Assembly (NCBI GenBank): GCA_017303805.1
Contig: JAFLBQ010000003.1
Location: 124,001 to 188,000 of the forward strand
Length of the DNA stretch: 64,000 nucleotides
Reading direction: 5' to 3'
Source of the DNA: Cytophagales bacterium
GTDB lineage: Bacteria; Bacteroidota; Bacteroidia; Cytophagales; Cyclobacteriaceae
Notes under the pieces: generated by a model
What the model was told of the DNA's origin: nothing
Seen by the model: only the letters and a program-made list of their open reading frames with translations
Database searches by the model: none
In this document: positions 1-7,599 of the stretch, piece by piece
Numbering within the stretch: position 1 is the first letter of the stretch
How the letters are laid out: each line of letters begins with the position of its first letter
Translations under genes and position numbers: made by a program

Positions 1-1982
1 GATAACCCACTGCCGGGCGACCATTGAAAGGTTGTGGCATTGCTGGTAATGTGAAGCTGAACGGAGTTACCGCGTTGAATACGAAACCTTTCCTCATTCA
101 CGGTTAATTCAGGCGCACTTATCTTTAGTTCAAATGTGCCACTTAAACTGCACCCGAAGGCGTGCGCTTCAACATGAATGGTTTGCTCCTTAGTAAGAAC
201 TACCGAGATCGTGTCTTTATCGGCTATAGCCGGTTCGGTATCCCAGGCTATGGAATTCCAGCCCGGTGGAATTCCAAGTTTAACGGTAGCCTGCAAGCAG
301 GCATAAATCGTTTTGTGCAAGGTTGTGTTCCCATCATTTATCTCTATTAACCATACCTTGTTTTTCGAACAATCACTTCCTTGCGGAACAAATGAAAAAA
401 GCGTGTCGGCTGTTGTAGCAACAAACGAGAATGTGTCGGAGTATCCGAGATAGCCCTTACTCAGTGAAAACCAGTAGGCCGGCTCATCACTTTTAAGAGC
501 TACCTCATTTCCTTTGCACGCCTGCACCGTTTCATGAACCAGGTCGAAACACGGTAGTACGCCACCCGAACAAATCTCGTAACTTCCGTTGTAGCCACTG
601 TCCACAGTTTGAATCTGATAATAGTATCGATCATCTGTAAGACTATTCACCACCTGAAAAGTATTTGCAGAGGCACTGCCATGCGTAACAACCGCTCTCC
701 GTCCGTTTGTTAAACTAAACTCAGACATAAGTACCGATTCTGTATCCTTACCCAACCATACATCGTAGGTTAGCGAAGCAGAGGCCGTGCTATCATCTAC
801 GGCAGGCCACCAATAAAGAAACGTGCGGTTAAATGTAGAAATGGCAAATGAGTTCGATGCCGGTTTGGGGCGTTCATTTTTTAAAAGCAAGGTGTTTTTA
901 AAAAGTTTTATCCAAGTACCATCAGTAGAATCAAGTACTTGCAAAAAATCTAAATTACCATCCCGATCAAAATCTCCGGGCTCCAGTAACACCATACCTG
1001 CTGTATCAAGTTCAATCGTATCGGTTGCCGTAAGAATCCGATTTACTTTATCTAAGCCGGATTTTCCAAATATCCACTGATCGGCTAAGCCATCCGCATT
1101 CATATCGCCACTAAAAATCTGCACGGGCATCACATCTTCAACCTTCGATTCAAACTCCAGCAAACCGTTTACATTGTTCCACCTGGCCTTCACAGGGCTA
1201 CCCATTTCATCTAACCCTTGCACCCACAGATCGAAGTATCCATCAGCATTAAAATCTAGTAGAGAAAGTTTACCGGCTACCGGTGTACTTAACGCTACTT
1301 TTTTAAAATTTAATTTGCCTTGATTTACCCACTGCTGTAGTATGGGTTGATTTGCATCGTTCCGGCCGGAAAGAACAAGATCGGGAAGGCCATCGTTGTT
1401 CAAATCAAATAATTTGAAATCCGTTACCACCAAGCCGGTAGTATCGAATTGTAATTGGTACTGATTATTCTTCTTTTCATATATGCGAAGGTGTGCTGTG
1501 TCGGCTTCAAGTTCAGTGGTTATCAATTCTGCTTGGCCATCCTGATTTAAATCCGTCATCAGTACCTGTTGTGCATGTGCCGATAGCAAGTTGGTGGAAG
1601 GTGTAAACGTAAAGGCCCCCGAACTTAAGAATGGTTTGATTACACCCTGACTACCGGTACGACCGTAAATAATCAAATCCATTTGATTATCCTTGTTGTG
1701 ATCTGCAATCAGAAAATTACCGTCCAGAATTCCGGAAGTAAATTTACTGTGCTCCACAAGGTGCTGCCCTTCCTGATTTTCAAGAATAAAAATTTTTACT
1801 TCACCGGTGGGTGTTCTTCCGGCCAGTACCACGTCCAATAATGTATCGCCATTCAGGTTAACCCATTGGGCCTGTGTTACTGCTATGGTTTCGCTCAGCT
1901 TCAGTTTGGAAATTTGTTTAAACTGCTGAGCGTTTAGGTTCATGCCAGCAAGTAGTGCAAATAGTATGAGTAGCGGTCGCAT
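1..1982 (-). CDS. FG-GAP/VCBS repeat surface protein (partial, C-terminus beyond window)
   Basis: The frame is open from the ATG at 1982 to the window edge (about 660 residues), so the C-terminus is missing. It begins with a signal peptide (MRPLLILFALLAGMNLNAQQ). About 350 residues follow that repeatedly carry DxNxDGxxD-type calcium loops: DLNQDGQAE, DLNNDGLPD, DFNADGYFD, DMNADGLAD and DFDRDGNLD. This is the pattern of FG-GAP/VCBS integrin-like beta-propeller repeats. After them come a fibronectin-like stretch and Cys-containing Ig/PKD-like segments. In Bacteroidota such proteins are usually secreted, often by the type IX system with a C-terminal sorting domain, but that end is not visible. 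The start lies one base after the stop of the TonB-like gene, so it is the third gene of the sigma/TonB operon. The exact ligand or role is unknown. Confidence 0.85.
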   Translation of the reverse strand, partial: MRPLLILFALLAGMNLNAQQFKQISKLKLSETIAVTQAQWVNLNGDTLLDVVLAGRTPTGEVKIFILENQEGQHLVEHSKFTSGILDGNFLIADHNKDNQMDLIIYGRTGSQGVIKPFLSSGAFTFTPSTNLLSAHAQQVLMTDLNQDGQAELITTELEADTAHLRIYEKKNNQYQLQFDTTGLVVTDFKLFDLNNDGLPDLVLSGRNDANQPILQQWVNQGKLNFKKVALSTPVAGKLSLLDFNADGYFDLWVQGLDEMGSPVKARWNNVNGLLEFESKVEDVMPVQIFSGDMNADGLADQWIFGKSGLDKVNRILTATDTIELDTAGMVLLEPGDFDRDGNLDFLQVLDSTDGTWIKLFKNTLLLKNERPKPASNSFAISTFNRTFLYWWPAVDDSTASASLTYDVWLGKDTESVLMSEFSLTNGRRAVVTHGSASANTFQVVNSLTDDRYYYQIQTVDSGYNGSYEICSGGVLPCFDLVHETVQACKGNEVALKSDEPAYWFSLSKGYLGYSDTFSFVATTADTLFSFVPQGSDCSKNKVWLIEINDGNTTLHKTIYACLQATVKLGIPPGWNSIAWDTEPAIADKDTISVVLTKEQTIHVEAHAFGCSLSGTFELKISAPELTVNEERFRIQRGNSVQLHITSNATTFQWSPGSGL

Positions 1983-1983
1983 A

Positions 1984-2682
1984 TTACTTAGCGTGAAGGA
2001 TTTGAAAAGAAAGAGGCACAGAAATTTTTGTGGCCACCGGTTTGCCGTTTAAGAGAGCCGGCAACCACGGTTCCATACTTTCAATAACCCGCATGGCTTC
2101 CTTATCGCAATCGGCTCTTAAGGATTGTTCTACCTGAATCTGCTCGGCCTTGCCGGATTTATTAATAACAAAAGCCACTACCACCACACCTTGAACTGAA
2201 TCGCGCAAGGCGGCCGCAGGGTACTGAATGGTTTCATTAAAGTACGAATACAGTTTTTCATAACCGCCAACCGGTTCGGCCTGGCGATAACCCGTAAAAG
2301 CCGGGGCTGATTCTGGCTCCGGTTGGGGTTGCTCTTGTTCGCGCTTTCTGGCAAGAGCCGGGGCTGGCTTTTCAGATTGCACATTCTTTACTGAATCGAT
2401 TACTACGGATGAAGGCTCTATGTTATCGGGTTGTGCCTGACTGGTTGCTTCGTTTACCTGATTGGGGTTTGTTGGAACTACCGGCATGGAATCGCTTGTT
2501 GATAGCCAAACTGAAACTCCTACTAAAACCCCAATGGTTATAATTGCAGCACTGTAAACAACCCATTTGGTAAAGCCTGAACGCACAGTTGCTTTTGCAA
2601 GCACCGCATCGAAATTCATGTAACCTTCTATTTCGGCATCGGTTAGTGTTGATCGTTTCATAATCTCAATTTTCCTTTTCAT
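1984..2682 (-). CDS. TonB-family membrane protein in the anti-sigma position
   Basis: A 232-residue protein with a short cytoplasmic N-terminus (about 38 residues), one membrane segment (about residues 41-60), a Pro/Glu/Gln-rich periplasmic linker (about 65-135) and a C-terminal TonB domain (about 140-232; YPAAALRDSVQGVVVV and VPLSFQI are recognisable). TonB C-termini normally contact outer-membrane receptors and transmit proton-motive force. The ATG overlaps the sigma factor stop by four bases (ATGA, 2679-2682), the usual place of an anti-sigma factor. Its cytoplasmic N-terminus (LTDAEIEGYMNFDAVLAKA) could therefore hold the sigma factor. That is inference from position. A second ATG at 2661 is an alternative start. 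Confidence 0.8.
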   Translation of the reverse strand: MKRKIEIMKRSTLTDAEIEGYMNFDAVLAKATVRSGFTKWVVYSAAIITIGVLVGVSVWLSTSDSMPVVPTNPNQVNEATSQAQPDNIEPSSVVIDSVKNVQSEKPAPALARKREQEQPQPEPESAPAFTGYRQAEPVGGYEKLYSYFNETIQYPAAALRDSVQGVVVVAFVINKSGKAEQIQVEQSLRADCDKEAMRVIESMEPWLPALLNGKPVATKISVPLSFQILHAK

Positions 2683-3245
2683 CGCTGTGTAAACAATTTT
2701 TTCATCTTATCCAGAACCCGATAGGTGCTTACTTTGGCGTTATTCTCGGTCAAATCCAGAATTTCGCCTATCTCTTTAAATGGTTTCAAATCGAAAAACC
2801 GAAGTTCAATCAACTGCAATTCGTTTTCGGCCAACTGTTCCAGCACATGCGGCAGTCGCTCGTGCCAGGCTTCCACCGTTTGATCTGCAGTAAGTTCGTC
2901 CACCAACGTATGGAGCGATTCATCTTCTACCACCACATAGCGCACGCGTTTACTCTTGCGGAAATAATCCATGCACAAATTGGAGGCAATGCGGTACAAC
3001 CACGCACTAAAGGGTGCACCCCGAAATTGATACTTAGGTAGGTTGGTGAGCGCATTTAAAAAAACCTGCTGGGTTAAATCGGCCGTAAGCTCTTTGTCGC
3101 CAACTCGTTTAAAAATAAACCTGAAAATTTCTTTAAAATGGCTATTGTAGAGAGGCTCGAAAGCACGCGCATCTTGTGCCGCCTGGCGGATTTGTTCGGC
3201 CTCCTGCTCCAACCCGGGTTTATGTAGCGTCTTGCTGGTTACCAT
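2679..3245 (-). CDS. ECF-type RNA polymerase sigma factor
   Basis: A sigma-70 family extracytoplasmic-function factor of 188 residues. Region 2 is seen in FRFIFKRVGDKELTADLTQQ and SAWLYRIASNLCMDYFRKSK. Region 4 is seen near the C-terminus in ELQLIELRFFDLKPFKEIG, followed by an HTH-like NNAKVSTYRVLDKMKK. The frame extends 24 residues upstream to 3317, but that part is not sigma-like. The ATG at 3245 (MVTSKTLHKPG) is preferred. It is the first gene of a three-gene operon with the TonB-like protein and the FG-GAP repeat protein, so it probably controls their expression or a related surface function. Confidence 0.88.
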   Translation of the reverse strand: MVTSKTLHKPGLEQEAEQIRQAAQDARAFEPLYNSHFKEIFRFIFKRVGDKELTADLTQQVFLNALTNLPKYQFRGAPFSAWLYRIASNLCMDYFRKSKRVRYVVVEDESLHTLVDELTADQTVEAWHERLPHVLEQLAENELQLIELRFFDLKPFKEIGEILDLTENNAKVSTYRVLDKMKKLFTQR

Positions 3246-3373
3246 TAAAGAGTGGTTTCTACTACCAAAATGAGGATCTGTAAAAAAGATACGGATTCTC
3301 AGAGAATAAATTATCAAGCCTTGCCAGATGCTTGTATCTTTCTATTGAAAATTAAGGTTTGTACTAAAATTTT

Positions 3374-4480
3374 ATGGTTATGAAATCGCGCAGACAATTT
3401 TTGCAACATTTTTCCGCAGCGCTGGCATTGCCCGCTTTAGCAGGCTGGACGAATAAACCGGAGGCATCCCTGCAAGGGCCAGTGTTGAAAGTGGCTATAA
3501 TGGGGTTGGGTAGTTACGGCACACGCGTAGCCGATGCCCTGGTAGGTTGCAAACGCGCCAAACTTACCGGAGTGATTAGTGGTACACCGTCCAAAATAAA
3601 AACCTGGCAATCCAAATACGGTATTGCCGAAAAGAACTGTTACACCTACGACAACTCTGATCAGATTAAAAACAATCCTGATATTGATGCAGTCTATATC
3701 ATTACGCCCAACGCGCTACACCACCCCTACGCTATTCGTGTAGCCCAGGCAGGCAAACATGTTATCTGCGAAAAGCCAATGGCTTTGAATGCCATGGAAG
3801 CATTAGAGATGGTAAACGCCTGTAAAAAAGCAAACGTAAAGTTGTTGATTGGGTACCGCATGCACTTTGAAGCCAACACGCTTGAGGTTGTTCGCATGCG
3901 CAAAGCGGGTGAGTTTGGTAAACCCCTTTTCTTTCAGGGGTTAAGCGGATTTAGAATTGGCGACCCCGGTCAGTGGCGACTCACCAAAAACCTGGCCGGT
4001 GGAGGCGCCATGATGGACATAGGTGTTTATTCTGTTAATGGAGCCCGCTACATGTTGGGCGAAGACCCGGTATGGGTTACGGCACAAGAGACAAAAACCG
4101 ATTTTCAGAAATTTAAAGAAGGAGTGGATGAAACAATCCAGTTTCAATTTGGTTTTGCCAGCGGTGCGGTAGCATCGTGTCTTTCTACTTACAGCATGAA
4201 CAACCTCGACAAATTCTTTTTGAATGGCGAAAAGGGATTTGCCGAATTGCAACCCGCCACCGGGTATGGGCCAATACAGGGCCGCACCCATCGTGGAGCT
4301 TTAGCGTTACCTCATGTTACCCATCAAACCACACAAATGGATGAGATGGCTCAGATTATTTTGGATAATAAAGTTCCAGAAATACCAGTAGATGGTGCGG
4401 AGGGTTTGAAAGACATGAAAATTATTGATGCAATTTATTTGGCTGCTAAAACCGGCAAGCGAGTTGATTTGAAATTTTGA
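3374..4480 (+). CDS. Gfo/Idh/MocA-family oxidoreductase, exported
   Basis: A 368-residue NAD(P)-dependent sugar oxidoreductase-like protein. A twin-arginine-type leader (SRRQFLQ followed by a hydrophobic stretch) suggests export of the folded, cofactor-loaded enzyme. The nucleotide-binding Rossmann fold follows (VAIMGLGSYGTRVADAL, about residues 38-54). The family signature EKPMALNA lies near residue 135, and the C-terminal substrate domain carries GGGAMMDIGVYSVN. Substrate cannot be told from sequence. A second ATG six bases downstream (MKSRRQF) is an equally good start. Its stop codon directly abuts the stop of the convergent sugar isomerase-like gene, which has the same kind of leader, so the two may act on related sugars. 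Confidence 0.85.
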   Translation: MVMKSRRQFLQHFSAALALPALAGWTNKPEASLQGPVLKVAIMGLGSYGTRVADALVGCKRAKLTGVISGTPSKIKTWQSKYGIAEKNCYTYDNSDQIKNNPDIDAVYIITPNALHHPYAIRVAQAGKHVICEKPMALNAMEALEMVNACKKANVKLLIGYRMHFEANTLEVVRMRKAGEFGKPLFFQGLSGFRIGDPGQWRLTKNLAGGGAMMDIGVYSVNGARYMLGEDPVWVTAQETKTDFQKFKEGVDETIQFQFGFASGAVASCLSTYSMNNLDKFFLNGEKGFAELQPATGYGPIQGRTHRGALALPHVTHQTTQMDEMAQIILDNKVPEIPVDGAEGLKDMKIIDAIYLAAKTGKRVDLKF

Positions 4481-5419
4481 TTAAAGCAACTGTTGCCAAC
4501 TACTCTCCAATAATTTCTTTGTGGCCCGGATTCCTTCCGGCTCGGCCATATCAAATCCTTCAAACTCAATGCCGACATACCCATCAAAACCAGCATCCTT
4601 TACAAGCTTCAATAAGCGCGGGTAATCAATTCGTGTTTCATTTCCATCGGCATCAAACGCATACGATTTAGCGCTTACGCCTTTGGCAAACGGAAGCAGG
4701 TCAGCCACACCCAGGTAGCGATCATATACTTCGGCACATTCAATTTGAGTAGTTCCCCACTTGGCACTCAAACACCAGTTGCCAAAATCGGGTAATGTAC
4801 CGCAGTTTGTTTTGCCAGATTGCCTGATTACTTCAGCTACCCATTTGCCATCGCTGCTATACAATCCATGATTTTCAATCAAGACGTTAAGATTAAGCGG
4901 AGCGGCATACTCACCTAACCGTTGCATCGAATCAATCATAGCTCTCTGAACCTCTTCTTTGCTCCCTTCACCAAACGCATTTACCCGCACCGAATGACAA
5001 CCCAACAGGTTAGCTGCATGCAACCACTTGTAATGATTCTCGATGGACGTTGTACGGGCGGCTGCATCCGGATTACCCAGGTCTCCTTCTTCATCAATCA
5101 TAATCAGCAGGTTTTTAACACCCTCATTATCGGCTGTTTGCTTTAATTCATTCCAGAATTTTTCGTCCGAGCCCTTGTCGCGATAAAACCCATTTACGTA
5201 CTCAACAGCTTCAATATTGTACTGCCGTGCAATGGCTGCAAAGTTTGCGGGTTGCAGCTCGCCTTTCTCAAAGGCACGGTGCAGCGACCATTGGGCGAGG
5301 GAGATTTTCAGGTTATTTTCTGAGGGTTGTTTTGCTGAACTACAGGAAAGCATTCCCGCTAGCGGAATTTGCAGTGTGCCAACCGCCATCGCTTTAACAA
5401 ATTGTCGTCTGGATTGCAT
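4481..5419 (-). CDS. Sugar phosphate isomerase/epimerase-like TIM-barrel protein, exported
   Basis: A 312-residue xylose-isomerase-like TIM barrel related to hydroxypyruvate isomerases and sugar epimerases. The leader contains SRRQFVKA, a hydrophobic core and a Cys near residue 26 (GMLSCSSAK), so export by the Tat route, possibly as a lipoprotein, is likely. Barrel motifs include ISLAQWSLHRAFEKGEL near the start, LNVLIENHG in the middle (catalytic/metal Glu) and GYVGIEFEGFD near the end. The gene converges with the Gfo/Idh/MocA gene with no base between the two stop codons. The substrate is unknown. Confidence 0.82.
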   Translation of the reverse strand: MQSRRQFVKAMAVGTLQIPLAGMLSCSSAKQPSENNLKISLAQWSLHRAFEKGELQPANFAAIARQYNIEAVEYVNGFYRDKGSDEKFWNELKQTADNEGVKNLLIMIDEEGDLGNPDAAARTTSIENHYKWLHAANLLGCHSVRVNAFGEGSKEEVQRAMIDSMQRLGEYAAPLNLNVLIENHGLYSSDGKWVAEVIRQSGKTNCGTLPDFGNWCLSAKWGTTQIECAEVYDRYLGVADLLPFAKGVSAKSYAFDADGNETRIDYPRLLKLVKDAGFDGYVGIEFEGFDMAEPEGIRATKKLLESSWQQLL

Positions 5420-5522
5420 GGGTAAAAATTACTTTACTAAATGTAGATAATTTTTGCATGCGGTCGGCAGCCGTTGGGTTAAAACGTGTACCTTGGAAAT
5501 CAAATTATCCACTTAAAAAAAT

Positions 5523-5888
5523 ATGAAGAAAGACAATATCATCTATTGGGTAACTACCGTGCTCTTTGCCGGGTTCATGTTGTTTTCAGCTATTCCCAAT
5601 ATCATGCTCGATCAAAATTCCATTGAGTTCATTCACGGCCAGTTAGGCTACCCGGAATATTTTATCCGCTTTATAGGAATTGGCAAAGCATTAGGCAGTA
5701 TTGCACTGTTGATTCCCGGCCTTGGAAGGATTAAAGACTGGGCGTATGCCGGACTTACATTCGACCTTACCGCTGCTGTCTATTCCTTACTTGCCATCGG
5801 CTCTTCTGTAACCGATGTACTGCTCTTTCCGCTCTTCTTTATTGTAGGGGGCATTTCTTATTACTACCATTTAAAGCGCAGCAACTAG
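5523..5888 (+). CDS. DoxX-like small membrane protein
   Basis: A 121-residue protein with about four hydrophobic segments. It has the DoxX-like pattern: an N-terminal helix with FAGFMLFSAIPNIM, then LGYPEYFIRFIGIGKALGSIALLIPG. DoxX-family proteins are small integral membrane proteins of unsettled function, sometimes linked to thiol or sulfur chemistry. It is followed after two bases by a rhodanese-domain gene, so the two are probably co-transcribed, which fits a sulfur link. TACCTTGG at 5490-5497, one mismatch from the Bacteroidota -7 element, lies upstream. Confidence 0.75.
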   Translation: MKKDNIIYWVTTVLFAGFMLFSAIPNIMLDQNSIEFIHGQLGYPEYFIRFIGIGKALGSIALLIPGLGRIKDWAYAGLTFDLTAAVYSLLAIGSSVTDVLLFPLFFIVGGISYYYHLKRSN

Positions 5889-5890
5889 GT

Positions 5891-6418
5891 ATGCGCGGGC
5901 TTTTCATTCTTTGGTTTGTGCTGTCTGGTCTCTACCTATCGGCACAAACCAATGAATATGTTTGCCAACCGTGTGGCCGGGCCTGCGACACGGAGGTGCA
6001 CCTGCAACCCGGCACGTGTGCCCATTGCAACATGAAACTGGTGTTGAAATCAAGTGTGCTATTTGTTAACCTAACAGCCGATGAATTTTGCGATCGGATT
6101 TCAGAAAACCCGAATGCCATTCTTTTAGACGTACGCACGCGTGCGGAGTTTGAAGGTCGAAGCCTTAGGGACTCGTATGGCCACTTCAACAAGGCCATCA
6201 ATATTAACATCGATGATCTCGAGAAGCGACTCTCTGAATTGAGCAACTACAAAGAGCGCGAAATTCTGGTGTACTGCAGCCATAGTGTGCGCAGCCCACG
6301 CGCAGCCATGCTCCTAACCACCAATGGATTTAAGAATGTAAAAAATCTGGAGGGCGGAGTATCGACACTTCATGCCACCACCCCTTGTTTAAAGAAAAAT
6401 TTTACAGTGCATAACTAA
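5891..6418 (+). CDS. Secreted rhodanese with N-terminal heavy-metal-binding Cys module
   Basis: A 175-residue protein. A signal peptide (to about residue 19) is followed by a Cys-rich module with C25, C28, C32, C43 and C46 (CQPCGRAC and CAHCNMKL), like the heavy-metal-binding domain seen in metal efflux proteins. A rhodanese domain follows from about residue 60. The active-site loop is YCSHSVRS with the catalytic Cys at about 129. Rhodaneses transfer sulfane sulfur. The Cys module could bind a metal or hold a thiol substrate. It is downstream of and probably co-transcribed with the DoxX-like gene, and ends before a bidirectional terminator. Confidence 0.8.
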   Translation: MRGLFILWFVLSGLYLSAQTNEYVCQPCGRACDTEVHLQPGTCAHCNMKLVLKSSVLFVNLTADEFCDRISENPNAILLDVRTRAEFEGRSLRDSYGHFNKAININIDDLEKRLSELSNYKEREILVYCSHSVRSPRAAMLLTTNGFKNVKNLEGGVSTLHATTPCLKKNFTVHN

Positions 6419-6474
6419 GGTGGCCTGGCAAGCTATTGAACACCCAAACCACTTTCAGGTCTGATTAGCAAATC

Positions 6475-6503
6475 CAAAAAAAAGCGCCCGCAGGCGCTCT
6501 TTT
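6475..6503. terminator. Bidirectional rho-independent terminator
   Basis: AGCGCC (6483-6488), loop CGCA, GGCGCT (6493-6498), with an A-run on the left and CTTTT on the right. It sits between the convergent rhodanese and YiaA-like genes and can serve both strands. Confidence 0.85.
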
Positions 6504-6529
6504 AAATAAATCCGTTTAAGTGTTACACA

Positions 6530-6952
6530 TTACATCGGTACGTCCGATTGCTTGTCGGCTCCTTGACTGTCGCGGGTGTTTTTTTGCACCGCAATTGCCC
6601 CAAACATGCTTAGCGTAAACGACATCGCATAAAATCCTTTTTCGCTGCGGATTAATGAGGCATTCCACAAGCCCACAACCAATAGCACAATGGCCAGCAC
6701 GGTACTAAACCATGCCAGGCTGTAATAAATGTTGGTAACCGGAATACCTTCCAGTTGGTCGCGCACTGCCTTCTGCAAAGAAATAGCTGCAAACAAACCA
6801 AACACTAATACAGTGAAGTAGTAACCTTTTTCATTTAGTTCCATTTCGGCATTCCATAAACCAATAATGTAGGCCAGCATGCCGGTTAATAACGCTACCC
6901 ACGAGGCTGCAATAAATGCGTTGGAAGGTTTTTGAATCGATTTGTTCTCCAT
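6530..6952 (-). CDS. YiaA/YiaB-family inner membrane protein
   Basis: A 140-residue protein built of two repeats, each with two membrane helices (about residues 10-65 and 75-130). The repeat pattern is A-W...GLWNA...EKGYY/FY...F..FGAI..QK..RD, typical of the YiaAB two-helix domain. Function is unknown; related proteins have been linked to stress. Upstream on the minus strand lie a TACTTTTG -7 element and an FNR-like palindrome placed about 42 bases before the expected transcription start, so control by a Crp/Fnr-type activator is likely. The regulator gene next door is the obvious candidate. Confidence 0.85.
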   Translation of the reverse strand: MENKSIQKPSNAFIAASWVALLTGMLAYIIGLWNAEMELNEKGYYFTVLVFGLFAAISLQKAVRDQLEGIPVTNIYYSLAWFSTVLAIVLLVVGLWNASLIRSEKGFYAMSFTLSMFGAIAVQKNTRDSQGADKQSDVPM

Positions 6953-6973
6953 TTTTGATTTAGTTTAACAAAT

Positions 6974-6981
6974 CAAAAGTA
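6974..6981 (-). promoter_or_regulatory. -7 promoter element of the YiaA-like gene
   Basis: Read on the minus strand this is TACTTTTG, a full match to the Bacteroidota TAnnTTTG -7 element, 22 bases before the YiaA-like ATG. No TTTG lies 19 bases further upstream, which would fit an activator-dependent promoter. Confidence 0.6.
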
Positions 6982-7003
6982 GAAGCAGAGGCGGTTATTT
7001 ATT

Positions 7004-7017
7004 TTGACATATATCAA
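7004..7017. promoter_or_regulatory. FNR-like operator (TTGAC-N4-ATCAA)
   Basis: A 14-base near-perfect palindrome, TTGACATATATCAA, close to the FNR/Crp-family consensus TTGAT-N4-ATCAA, inside a longer TTTTGA/TCAAAA dyad (7002-7019). Its centre (7010.5) is about 42 bases upstream of the start expected from the TACTTTTG element, the classic class II activator position. The adjacent Crp/Fnr-type gene has an ETLSR recognition helix, as FNR does (ExxSR). Confidence 0.65.
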
Positions 7018-7024
7018 AAAAAAA

Positions 7025-7588
7025 CTATGCCTTGCTGCGGATGCGGCTGAGGGTTTCCTGGGTAATACCCAGATAAGATGCAATATATCCCAATGGAACT
7101 CGCTTCAAAATATGGGGCGTTGTGGTAGCCAGGTTTTCATATCGCTCGCGGGCTTCTTTAAAATGATTGGCAACAAAGCGTTCTTCCAGCATCACATAAT
7201 ATCGTTCGTGCATCACCCGGCCCAGGCGCTCTATTTCCGGATGCGTTGCATACAATTGCTGCAATTCATCATACGTGATTGACCAAAGCGTACCATCCTC
7301 CAATAACTGAATATTTTCTACGCCTGGCTTACGACTGATAAAACTAAAGAAAGAGGTGACAAAATTATTTTCGAACGCAAACCAATAGGTAATCTCTTTG
7401 CCATCGAGGTTGTAGTACCCCAGCAAGCAGCCTTTTTCTAAAAAATAAATGCAGTTGCAGATTTTGCCTTCGGTAGTAAGAAATCCGCCTTTGGGTATTT
7501 CAATTTTTTTAAGTGCAGCCGCAAGATCGCGCAGGGCCGGCTTGCGCAGCGGACAAAACCTATTGATATGATCGAGCAGCAGTTTCAA
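7025..7588 (-). CDS. Crp/Fnr-family transcriptional regulator (TTG start)
   Basis: A cyclic-nucleotide-binding-like N-terminal jelly roll (about residues 10-120; PKGGFLTTEGKICNCIYFLEKG) and a C-terminal winged HTH (VPLGYIASYLGITQETLSRI). The longest frame reaches 7705 but overlaps the upstream gene and is not Crp-like there. A TTG at 7588 preceded by AGGAG gives KLLLDHINRFCPLRK, the usual length of this family (187 residues), starting just after the upstream stop (7600-7602). The FNR-type iron-sulfur Cys pattern is absent, so it is not a classical oxygen-sensing Fnr. It lies 3' of the SRPBCC/GyrI gene in the same direction and next to an FNR-like box. Confidence 0.85.
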   Translation of the reverse strand: MKLLLDHINRFCPLRKPALRDLAAALKKIEIPKGGFLTTEGKICNCIYFLEKGCLLGYYNLDGKEITYWFAFENNFVTSFFSFISRKPGVENIQLLEDGTLWSITYDELQQLYATHPEIERLGRVMHERYYVMLEERFVANHFKEARERYENLATTTPHILKRVPLGYIASYLGITQETLSRIRSKA

Positions 7589-7599
7589 CTCAGAAACTC

